Positions 55,577 through 63,470 of a stretch of DNA of 64,000 nt are shown piece after piece (the stretch's first letter is position 1; every line of letters begins with the position of its first letter). The stretch lies in contig NZ_LT821323.1 in the NCBI RefSeq assembly GCF_900169085.1, positions 1 to 64,000 of the forward strand, in the 5' to 3' direction. The DNA comes from Chlamydia suis. GTDB taxonomy: Bacteria; Chlamydiota; Chlamydiia; Chlamydiales; Chlamydiaceae. The notes under the pieces were generated by a model that did no database searches, was not told the origin of the DNA, and worked only from the letters and a program-made list of their open reading frames with translations. The translations under genes were made by a program, and so were the position numbers.

Positions 55577-57196
55577 TTAAGGCTGTGCTGGAGGTTGTGT
55601 AGAAGACGCTGTCTTTTCGATTTCTCCAGGTGTTAATACTAAAGACCAAGCGAAAGATTTTAAGGTAATTCCTACAGGTGTTGGATCGGGCTGTGTTGGA
55701 TCGGGTGTCGTCGTCGGGTTCCCGGAAGCGGGAGGGGTTGTCGTCGTCGAGTTCCCGGAAGCGGGAGGGGTTGTCGTCGTCGAGTTCCCGGAAGTGGGAG
55801 CGGCTGTTGCGCCTCCATTTCCCTGATTGTTTAGGCTATCGTTGTAGCCTTTATTGGGGTTGACGTACTTCAGTTTTAATATAGAGCCTACGGCCTGCAC
55901 AGGGATCTGTAGGGTACAAGATTGTCCCGAGGATAGCGTAAATTTTTTTGTAATAGTGTCGGGGACTGTTGTTGTTGGTGTAGAGGGGGGCGTTGTAGTG
56001 GTGCCTGGGGCTGGTGGGGCGGTAACAGTCAGCTCTAAAGAAATTGGGTCTTGAGTTGGGGTTGGAGTTGTAGGTTGAATTGGAGGTTGGGGTGATCCGG
56101 ATCCTGGGGTAGAGTTTGTGGATAGGGTCGGATGCTCCCAGGAGCCTTGCATAGAAAAGGTCAGGAGTCCTGTTTTTTGAACAACCATTGCGGATCGGGA
56201 ACTGTCTGAAAAGGAAAAGAATTCCTCCCATAAAGGGGATGTTTCTGAAAACGTCGTATTTGGTGTAACGGGATCTGGATCTGGTGTTGTTGCTCCAGAA
56301 GATGTGGCTGCATATTTTTGGATGGAGGTAGTTACTCTAGTAGATGGGGATGGTGAATTATTCGAGGGGTTGGTTGTAGAAGACGTCCCTGCATTTGGTT
56401 GAGAAGGATCTGGAGCAGGATTCTCGACTACGGGATTGGGATCTTGTAGCCAGTCAAAGTATTCTGAAACAACATGGGAGAGCTTTGTGTCATTGTTTTT
56501 TAGAAAGGCCATTTGAGGAGAGGTGATTTTTGCTTGTACGAACTCCACATTGATAGCGCTTTTGGTATCTTGATTTGTTGGGGTCCCGAGATCGGATACG
56601 GTATTTTGGCTCATATCGATATTTCCGTATACCGTTCCTCCGCTTGTTTTCAAAAATTCAGCCGTCGTGTTGTCGGCTTCGGGATCATCCGTAATACCTA
56701 ACAGTTGGTTTAACGTTGCTACCTGCGTATCGATATCCGATAACTTGGTTACGGCGTTTGTAATTTTGTTATTCGTTTTGATGGCGTCGGCCTGCTCATT
56801 TACGTAGTTGATAGTGATCGCGGAGTGATCCACGGGATTTTGTTGACCATTTTTGTACATAGCAAGGTTTGTAATATTGTTTCCCTGCATATCAATGCTT
56901 CCTGTCATCGTTCCCCCGGTCGTAGCTAAAAAACCTGGGTTAGTATCAGTTTCCTTTGTGTAATTATCTTTTAGATATTTAAGCGTGACTGCATCAGAAG
57001 GATCCGTAGGGGCTGCGGATTGGGTAATCTTTTTGGCATTTTTGATGATTCCAGGAGTGGATTCAATACCAGTCTCGCTAACGTTCAACAAGACCTTGGT
57101 AACCACTCTGCTATTGTTCCAAAGGGAGGAAGAAGTGTTGTTTTTTTTATAGCTCATGATTTTAGTTTTGTAATCTTTATTTTCTGAATTTTTCAT
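55577..57196 (-). CDS. pls2: Pls2-like inclusion-lumen protein (CT050-like)
   Basis: A 539-residue Pls-family protein. Two tail-fibre-like units lie at about 94-135 (GGTMTGSIDMQGNNITNLA, then AITINYVNEQ) and 186-224 (GGTVYGNIDMSQNTVSDLG, then AINVEFVQAK). A Pro/Thr/Ser-rich middle is followed by a beta-rich C-terminal domain with an internal 11-residue repeat (TTTTPPASGNS). Like its paralogues it begins with a Lys-rich segment and no classical signal peptide. It shares layout with the adjacent CT051-like gene, suggesting duplication. Confidence 0.75.
   Translation of the reverse strand: MKNSENKDYKTKIMSYKKNNTSSSLWNNSRVVTKVLLNVSETGIESTPGIIKNAKKITQSAAPTDPSDAVTLKYLKDNYTKETDTNPGFLATTGGTMTGSIDMQGNNITNLAMYKNGQQNPVDHSAITINYVNEQADAIKTNNKITNAVTKLSDIDTQVATLNQLLGITDDPEADNTTAEFLKTSGGTVYGNIDMSQNTVSDLGTPTNQDTKSAINVEFVQAKITSPQMAFLKNNDTKLSHVVSEYFDWLQDPNPVVENPAPDPSQPNAGTSSTTNPSNNSPSPSTRVTTSIQKYAATSSGATTPDPDPVTPNTTFSETSPLWEEFFSFSDSSRSAMVVQKTGLLTFSMQGSWEHPTLSTNSTPGSGSPQPPIQPTTPTPTQDPISLELTVTAPPAPGTTTTPPSTPTTTVPDTITKKFTLSSGQSCTLQIPVQAVGSILKLKYVNPNKGYNDSLNNQGNGGATAAPTSGNSTTTTPPASGNSTTTTPPASGNPTTTPDPTQPDPTPVGITLKSFAWSLVLTPGEIEKTASSTQPPAQP
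55716..55800 (-). repeat. 33-bp repeat in pls2
   Basis: Units starting at 55716, 55749 and 55782 repeat with a period of 33 bases, nearly identical, about 2.6 copies. Each encodes 11 residues of a Thr/Pro-rich linker, so copy number changes would keep the frame. Confidence 0.8.
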
Positions 57197-57217
57197 GTTG
57201 TTTTTATTTAAAACAGA

Positions 57218-57250
57218 TTTTGATTTAAGGGCTCAGCCTTTAAATCAAAA
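57218..57250. terminator. Hairpin between the CT051-like gene and pls2
   Basis: TTTTGATTTAAGG (57218-57230) pairs with CCTTTAAATCAAAA (57237-57250), one base bulged. In the minus direction it follows the CT051-like gene and precedes pls2, with a T-rich but imperfect tail, so it may end or attenuate transcription. Confidence 0.55.
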
Positions 57251-57256
57251 CCTTTC

Positions 57257-58792
57257 TTAAGGAGCTGGAGCTGGGGCTGGAGCTGGAGCCGGTGATGGTG
57301 GTGTTGGAGTTGGTGGTGGTGTTACAGGAGTAACATCTGTCGGAAACAGCGCAGCTTCCCAGGACCAGGAAGATAGGGCTGTTTGAGCAGGTGTGCTCCC
57401 GCCTCCACCGCTTCCAGATTGGGTGTTGGTTTCAATTTTCACTTTGGAAGGTGTTGTAATGGGAAGTTGTAACATTACAGACTCTCCGGAATGAAGTTTC
57501 AGAGGGAGTGTCAGCGTGGCTGCCGTTGTTGTTGAACTTCCAGAGGAACCCGATCCGCTTGATGTAGGGTCTGGTGTAACAGTTAGACTTATAGGGAAAG
57601 TATCTGGAGTTTGTGCAGTTCCACTGCCTCCTCCTGAATTAGTAGCATTCCAGGTGCCCCTTACAGATAAGACAAGGAGTCCTGGGGTTTTGATTTCGAG
57701 GTTCTCTTGTGTGGCTTGCAGGCATTGATCGGCAAGAGAGCTTTTAAAATCGGGTTCTGTAGTCTGGGACCCACTGGGTGCGCTGATCCAAGGAATGTGT
57801 CCGCTGTTAAGTGCAATCGAGCTAGAGCTAGAGTTAGAGCTAGAAGTGGGGAGCGTATTAGAGACAAAGGCTCGTTTAGGTTGCTTCAGTTGTTTATTAA
57901 GGTACTCAACATTTGCGGCGTGATTCTCTTCTCCGTTATCTGCAGGAGTTTTGATATTAGAGATCTGAGCGTTGGTCATTTTCAGATCTCCTTTGAGAGT
58001 ATTGTCGGATTGCGTTAGCACAAACAGAGAACTTTTAATAATGGAGGGAAGATTTTCATAGGATGGCGCGTCTGGATCTGTAGGTCCAGTAGAGGGCGTT
58101 GTTGTATTTGCTCCGGTATTCGAAATAGTCGTAGGATCTGGGGCATCAGGATTTTGCGTGATCTCAATTCCCAGGGTTTTATGGGCTAAGTCAATTTTCT
58201 CTTCTACTTTTGTGGCAGACGTAATTGCTGTGTCTAGATCTTTGTTGCTAGTGATTTCTTTGACGATGTTTTGCACATATTTTACTGTGGCAGCTTCGGA
58301 GTAAAAAGCTTGCCAGGCGGCATTGTAATCATCGATTTTCTTTTGATACGCAGCTAATTTTGTGTTGTACGCCGCGATCTCTTGGTCTTGTTCAGCAGCT
58401 GGTTTGTCTTTAAAACCGGCGTCTTCGCGAGGATCCGTGGGTTTTTCTGAGTCTTGTGGTAGTTGGATATTTGGGGCTTCAGGTTGTTTCAAATTAAAGA
58501 TAGAGTGCGTTCCCATATTAATGTTTCCGGTCATACTTCCTCCTTGAACAGGAAGGTATCCGGGATTAGGATCGTTTTTAGATAGATAGTGCGTTTGGAG
58601 ATATTGTAAAGGAACCACATCAGTATCTCGAGTGGGAGTGGCGACCCCAGTTAATTTTGCTGGGTTAGGAAAACTGAGCTTGGTGAATGAAGCAACTTGT
58701 TGCGAGCCGACGCTCAATAGCGCATCGGCGGGAGTATTCCGTTGAAAAACTGTAGATGCAATAATTTTTTGTAATTTTTTTGTTTTTTTCAT
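57257..58792 (-). CDS. Pls-family protein (CT051-like)
   Basis: A 511-residue paralogue of the Pls proteins. A tail-fibre-like unit lies at about 84-104 (GGSMTGNINMGTHSIFNLKQP). It is split from its second half (EAATVKYVQNIVKEI) by an inserted helical stretch of about 60 residues. A second unit is at about 268-304 (LKGDLKMTNAQISNIKTP, NVEYLNKQL). The C-terminal beta-rich part contains Ser/Gly linkers and ends in a Pro-Ala tail (APAPAPAP). The relation to pls2 is clear by layout; function is unknown. Confidence 0.7.
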   Translation of the reverse strand: MKKTKKLQKIIASTVFQRNTPADALLSVGSQQVASFTKLSFPNPAKLTGVATPTRDTDVVPLQYLQTHYLSKNDPNPGYLPVQGGSMTGNINMGTHSIFNLKQPEAPNIQLPQDSEKPTDPREDAGFKDKPAAEQDQEIAAYNTKLAAYQKKIDDYNAAWQAFYSEAATVKYVQNIVKEITSNKDLDTAITSATKVEEKIDLAHKTLGIEITQNPDAPDPTTISNTGANTTTPSTGPTDPDAPSYENLPSIIKSSLFVLTQSDNTLKGDLKMTNAQISNIKTPADNGEENHAANVEYLNKQLKQPKRAFVSNTLPTSSSNSSSSSIALNSGHIPWISAPSGSQTTEPDFKSSLADQCLQATQENLEIKTPGLLVLSVRGTWNATNSGGGSGTAQTPDTFPISLTVTPDPTSSGSGSSGSSTTTAATLTLPLKLHSGESVMLQLPITTPSKVKIETNTQSGSGGGGSTPAQTALSSWSWEAALFPTDVTPVTPPPTPTPPSPAPAPAPAPAP

Positions 58793-58813
58793 TTTTCAAT
58801 TAAAAATTAACCG

Positions 58814-58846
58814 ATTAGTTTATTAGTTTTTAATATCGATTAGTTT
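58814..58846. repeat. ATTAGTTT direct repeats upstream of the CT051-like gene
   Basis: ATTAGTTT occurs at 58814, 58822 and 58839 on the plus strand, just upstream of the minus-strand gene start. Two of the copies are within the longer 10-base unit CGATTAGTTT. Confidence 0.45.
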
Positions 58847-58852
58847 TTATTT

Positions 58853-59983
58853 TTAAAATGAAAAAGAAGAACTCATGATTTCTTCTGCTATAGAATCATG
58901 AAAAAGCCGTCCGCGTTGATTCAATGAAAATGCTTGGTTATTTACGGTAAATAGAGAGCGTATAGTTGGATTTGTTAACATTTCATCAACAAGCTCTTGG
59001 GGAAACATTCCAAAAGGAATAGGATCGCAGAGGCGAAGACGCAAGGCTAAAGCCTCCTTGATACGTTCGCTTGGAGGGAGTTCTTCCATGGACTCTGCAG
59101 TAGGCTGATGGTGATGTGCAGCTCTTAGATAATGGGAAATTCGGGAAAAATTTTTAGAACGAATTCCGTGAAGATATTGTGAGGCCGAGACTCCTAATCC
59201 TAAAAACGGCTGATCTGTCCAGTAGTAGGTATTATGTTTAGAGGCTGCGTGATTTTTTGCATAAGAGGCAAGTTCATAGCGGGCAAATCCATGACTTTCT
59301 AACAGTCTTTCAGCGGTCAGGGCCATCTCTGCTAGAGCGTCGTCATCTGCTATGGAAGGCAGAATGCGTTTACGATGCTTGTAAAAAGAGGTATGGGGGT
59401 CTACGGTAAGATTATAGACCGAGATGTGCTGGATGGGGAGAGCGATGGCCTGTTGAAGGTCAACAATAAAATCGCTAATCGATTGCGTAGGAAGCCCGTA
59501 AATTAGGTCTGCTGATAGATTAGAAAAACCATATTGAGAGCAGAGCAAGAAGGCTTCAGTTGCTTTAGAAGAAGAATGGGTGCGGCCAAGCAATCGGAGT
59601 AAAGGATCGTTAAACGTCTGCACACCGATGCTGATCCTGTTAACTGCTGTTTGGGCGAGATCTTGAATATATTTCTCAGATAGATTTTCTGGATTTGCCT
59701 CAAGAGTGATTTCTGTCGCTGTTTGAACTTCTAATGCTGTGAGGATATCTTGAATGAAGGCTGGTGGGACTAACGAGGGAGTGCCTCCTCCAAAAAATAC
59801 GGTATCAACATAGTGGGAACAGCGCAGAGGAGCTAGCTTTTTTAGCCCCTCTTTGATAACCGCCTCGCAGTAAGAGCGAATAAGCTCTTCCTTGTACGGG
59901 ATAGTATAAAAACTACAGTAGTGACACTTTTTCGAGCAAAAAGGAATGTGTATGTAAAGAGCTAAGGGAATCTTACCATTCAT
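58853..59983 (-). CDS. hemW: HemW-like radical SAM haem chaperone (annotated hemN-like)
   Basis: A 376-residue radical SAM protein. The iron-sulfur motif CSKKCHYCSF has the CxxxCxxC spacing but no fourth cysteine, which separates HemW from true HemN coproporphyrinogen dehydrogenase. GGGTPSLV and NRISIGVQTFNDPLL follow, as in the family. HemW moves haem into respiratory enzymes. The cydAB oxidase in the window needs haem. The start is one of two close ATGs (59983 or 59989), and the gene overlaps the preceding one by about 11 bases. Confidence 0.85.
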   Translation of the reverse strand: MNGKIPLALYIHIPFCSKKCHYCSFYTIPYKEELIRSYCEAVIKEGLKKLAPLRCSHYVDTVFFGGGTPSLVPPAFIQDILTALEVQTATEITLEANPENLSEKYIQDLAQTAVNRISIGVQTFNDPLLRLLGRTHSSSKATEAFLLCSQYGFSNLSADLIYGLPTQSISDFIVDLQQAIALPIQHISVYNLTVDPHTSFYKHRKRILPSIADDDALAEMALTAERLLESHGFARYELASYAKNHAASKHNTYYWTDQPFLGLGVSASQYLHGIRSKNFSRISHYLRAAHHHQPTAESMEELPPSERIKEALALRLRLCDPIPFGMFPQELVDEMLTNPTIRSLFTVNNQAFSLNQRGRLFHDSIAEEIMSSSFSF

Positions 59984-60419
59984 TCGCATCTGGATCCATG
60001 ATGCCCCCTCTGCGCCAACGGTTGCGATCGCTAAAAGGATCTTCATCGTCTTCGCTGGAGTAATCTAGCTCGTTTCCGATGTCTTCTCTGCCCTCGTCAC
60101 CTAAGTCAATCTCAATCGTATCGCTAGTATCAAGATCGACTTCTGTATCCGAAGATTCCACAAATTCTACATCTGAAACGCTAGGGCCGTCTGGGTAAAT
60201 GGTTTTGGTAGGACTTCTGCGGGGAGTTACGTATTCTTTGATTTCTCCGTTTTCTTTAAGAAGTTGCAAGCGCTCTTTCTCTTCCAAGATTTTACTTTCT
60301 AAAAGGCGGATTTCCTCTTGATGTCTCTCAATTTCTTTTTTGGGAACAAGCCCGAGTTGCATCCACTGAGTAAGGTCTTGAAGCTCTGATTCTAATTTTT
60401 TTAAACGCTCACTTTTCAT
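59973..60419 (-). CDS. Coiled-coil acidic protein, CT053-like candidate effector
   Basis: A 148-residue protein: an N-terminal coiled coil (about 2-62, ERLKKLESELQDLTQ; EEKERLQLLKENGEIKEY) and a long acidic tail (about 78-135, SDTEVDLDTSDTIEIDLGD) ending in a basic patch and DANEW. CT053 of C. trachomatis was among proteins reported as type III secretion substrates in a Yersinia assay, as I recall. No membrane segment is present. Its stop overlaps the hemW start. Confidence 0.65.
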   Translation of the reverse strand: MKSERLKKLESELQDLTQWMQLGLVPKKEIERHQEEIRLLESKILEEKERLQLLKENGEIKEYVTPRRSPTKTIYPDGPSVSDVEFVESSDTEVDLDTSDTIEIDLGDEGREDIGNELDYSSEDDEDPFSDRNRWRRGGIMDPDANEW

Positions 60420-60749
60420 TCGTAAATAGTCCCGTACTATGATTGAAATAGGAAACCCCCTGAAAGCCAATGTACTTGCTTCTTACCAAGGGTAACTGCA
60501 TCTTTTGCTCTGAAGGGCAAAAAGTGAGCAGGTATAAACAAATAGATCAGGAGAGATTTTGGCAAACAAAATACTCGTTCTGAAGTATTAGTGCAACTGC
60601 TAAGCCAAGCTTTGCTAGCTCTTGCAAGAAGTCAGGAGGCCAGGGTACTCGATACTCAAAAAAAAGCAAAGTTTGCTTTTTTTGAAAAATAAAAATTTTG
60701 TTATGGAGAGGCTTCTAAAAGTATCACCTTCAATAAATAGATTCGTCTT
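60420..60749. other. 330-base region between CT053-like gene and sucA
   Basis: Divergent region. It contains a 6-bp hairpin TTTTGC/GCAAAA (60503-60522) and a terminator-like A-rich/T-rich stem (60659-60683). No open frame of note. A short RNA or leader is possible. Confidence 0.45.
60659..60683 (+). terminator. Terminator-like stem upstream of sucA
   Basis: A 12-bp stem (60659-60670 with 60672-60683) with T-rich 3' arm ending in seven T. No plus-strand gene ends before it, so it would end an unannotated short RNA or attenuate the sucA leader. Confidence 0.55.
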
Positions 60750-63467
60750 ATGGACTCAGATTTTGCTAAGCACGTATATGCATCGGATATCGATTGGATA
60801 GAATCTTTATTTGAGCGGTTTGAGAAACAAGAGCCCATAGACGCTTCTTGGAAATATTTTTTTGAAGGTTATCAGGTTGGGAAGGTTGATGGTGGGTCAA
60901 CAGCGGATACTAACGAGCAAGTTGTTGCGGCTCTACAAGAGAAGAAAGCGCAAAGTCTTTTGATGATATACCGTCATTACGGGTACCTGCAGGGACAAAT
61001 CTCCCCAATAACTTCTGTAGAGGCATCTCCTTTAGTTACGGAGAAAGTTCGAGGGTTTGATTTACAGGAGGAGATCCCTTCTTTGGGATTACTTTCTCAG
61101 CCGTTTGTTCGTATTGCAGATTTCATTCAGGTATTAAAGGACAAATACTGTCGTAGTATTGCGGTTGAAACCCTGAACTGCTCTCCTGAAATTCAAGAGT
61201 ATATTTGGCAGCTTATGGAGGGAGAGAAGACGGTTTTGACGAAAGAGGAGCTGCTATCTCGGTATCGAGAACTCAAAAGAGCTGTGGCTTTTGAAGAATT
61301 TTTGCAGGTAAAATTTACTGGCCAAAAACGCTTTTCTTTAGAAGGGGGAGAGTGTTTGATTCCTATGTTAGAGCATCTGATTGCTGTTGGGGCTCAGCAA
61401 GGAACGAATCGTTATGTGATGGGGATGCCGCATCGTGGGCGACTAAATGTTTTAGCAAACATTTTTGGTAAACCTTATCGGCAAATTTTCTTGGAGTTTG
61501 AAGATGCTCCTTTAATGAGAGGGATTCAGTCTGTTGGTGATGTGAAGTATCACAAAGGATACGTTGCTAATAGACCAAAGCAGAATGTGATGATGGCTTT
61601 ATTGCCAAATCCCAGTCATTTGGAAGCGGTGGATCCCGTTGTAGAAGGCGCTGTAGCTGCGATTCAGCGTCAAGGAGAATCAGGGAAGGAACAATCCTGT
61701 TTAGCGGTTTTGATGCATGGGGATGCTGCTTTATCTGGCCAAGGAGTTGTTTACGAAACCTTCCAATTGAGCGGGATTCCTGGCTATTCGACAGAAGGAA
61801 CGTTGCATATCGTAGTGAACAACCAGATAGGATTTACCGCGCAGCCTCGAGAATCTCGTTCCACTCCTTATTGCACAGACATCGCTAAGATGATGGGCAT
61901 TCCTGTATTTAGGGTGAATGGTGAAGATGTTTTGGCTAGTTTACAGGCTGTGGAGTACGCTATGCGTGTTCGCGAGCGTTTCCACTGTGATGTGATTATT
62001 GACCTATGCTGCTATCGAAAATACGGGCATAATGAAAGCGATGATCCCTCCGTTACGGCGCCTTTTCTTTATGAAGAAATTAAGAAGAAAAAGCCTGTTT
62101 CTTTATTGTTTAGAGAAACCTTACTTGCTCATCCGGAGTGGATGATTTCCTCTCACGAGCTAGATCAAATTGATGAAGAAATCGCGCAAGTTTTAACCCA
62201 AGAATTTGCTTCTCTAAAAGATCTGCGTATTGACCAACTCGATGCCAAAGCTTGTATGCATTGCTCGCGTATGGCAGCAGGAGAGCTCTTAGTGGATAAC
62301 GTAGATGCTTCTTTGGACAAAGATACGTTATTCGATGTGAGCGCTAAGCTTTGTGATATTCCAGAGCATTTCACGCCACATCCTAAGATCCAGTCTCTAT
62401 TGAATAAGCGGATGAGCATGGCTAATGGGGATATTGGTTATGATTGGGGAATGGCAGAAGAGGTCGCGTTTGCCTCTTTATTGCAAGAGGGCTTTTCTTT
62501 ACGTTTATCTGGCCAAGATTCTGTTCGAGGAACCTTTAGCCAAAGACAACTCGTTTGGACAGACACTCGAACAGGGGATACGTTCTCTCCGTTGTATCAT
62601 CTTTCTTCGAGTCAGGGAAGAGTGGAATTATACAACTCTCCTTTATCTGAATATGCGGTTTTGGGGTTTGAATATGGTTATGCGCAACAAGCTGAAAAAA
62701 CTTTAGTCATTTGGGAAGCGCAGTTTGGGGATTTTTCTAACGGCGCGCAGATTATTTTTGATCAGTATATTTCTTCTGGTATTCAAAAATGGGATTTGCA
62801 TTCTGATGTGGTGGTTTTACTTCCTCATGGCTATGAGGGGCAGGGACCGGAGCATTCGTCCGCTCGTATCGAGCGTTACCTCCAGCTCGCTTCCGACTGG
62901 AATTTTCAGGTAGTGCTTCCCTCCACCCCTGTGCAGTATTTTCGTATTCTTAGAGAGCATACAAAACGAGACCTATCTCTTCCGCTTATTGTGTTTTCTC
63001 CTAAAATGTTGCTGAGACATCCTCAGTGTGTAAGCTCCATTGAAGAATTCGGCGTTAAAGGGGGATTTAAACCTTTTCTTGAGGAACCTAGTCCGAATTA
63101 TCTTGCAAGTGTTCTAGTGTTCTGCAGCGGTAAAATTTATTACGACTACCGAGCCTCGTTACCCAAAGAGTGTGAGCATATGTTTGCATGTATTCGGGTA
63201 GAAAGTCTGTATCCGTTGTATTTGGAAGATTTATTAGCTCTAATCGGTAAGTATCCGCAAGTTAAACATTATGTGTGGTTGCAAGAAGAGCCCCAAAATA
63301 TGGGGATTTTTAGTTATTTTTCTTTAGCCACTGATGAAATTTTCCCCAGTAAATTGCAGTGCGTTTGTCGTCCTAGGAGTAGTTCTACAGCAACGGGATC
63401 GGCAAGTTTGAGTCAGAAGGAATTATCCACATTAATGGAAACTTTGTTTTCTATAGGTAGAGAGTAG
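60750..63467 (+). CDS. sucA: 2-oxoglutarate dehydrogenase E1 component
   Basis: A 905-residue thiamine-diphosphate enzyme that decarboxylates 2-oxoglutarate in the TCA cycle. The ThDP part shows YVMGMPHRGRLNVLANI (catalytic His), then GDAALSGQGVVYETFQLS and VNNQIGFTAQP. The C-terminal transketolase-like half includes GYEGQGPEHSSARIERYLQ. Followed by sucB after 3 bases. Length usual. Confidence 0.96.
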   Translation: MDSDFAKHVYASDIDWIESLFERFEKQEPIDASWKYFFEGYQVGKVDGGSTADTNEQVVAALQEKKAQSLLMIYRHYGYLQGQISPITSVEASPLVTEKVRGFDLQEEIPSLGLLSQPFVRIADFIQVLKDKYCRSIAVETLNCSPEIQEYIWQLMEGEKTVLTKEELLSRYRELKRAVAFEEFLQVKFTGQKRFSLEGGECLIPMLEHLIAVGAQQGTNRYVMGMPHRGRLNVLANIFGKPYRQIFLEFEDAPLMRGIQSVGDVKYHKGYVANRPKQNVMMALLPNPSHLEAVDPVVEGAVAAIQRQGESGKEQSCLAVLMHGDAALSGQGVVYETFQLSGIPGYSTEGTLHIVVNNQIGFTAQPRESRSTPYCTDIAKMMGIPVFRVNGEDVLASLQAVEYAMRVRERFHCDVIIDLCCYRKYGHNESDDPSVTAPFLYEEIKKKKPVSLLFRETLLAHPEWMISSHELDQIDEEIAQVLTQEFASLKDLRIDQLDAKACMHCSRMAAGELLVDNVDASLDKDTLFDVSAKLCDIPEHFTPHPKIQSLLNKRMSMANGDIGYDWGMAEEVAFASLLQEGFSLRLSGQDSVRGTFSQRQLVWTDTRTGDTFSPLYHLSSSQGRVELYNSPLSEYAVLGFEYGYAQQAEKTLVIWEAQFGDFSNGAQIIFDQYISSGIQKWDLHSDVVVLLPHGYEGQGPEHSSARIERYLQLASDWNFQVVLPSTPVQYFRILREHTKRDLSLPLIVFSPKMLLRHPQCVSSIEEFGVKGGFKPFLEEPSPNYLASVLVFCSGKIYYDYRASLPKECEHMFACIRVESLYPLYLEDLLALIGKYPQVKHYVWLQEEPQNMGIFSYFSLATDEIFPSKLQCVCRPRSSSTATGSASLSQKELSTLMETLFSIGRE

Positions 63468-63470
63468 AGC

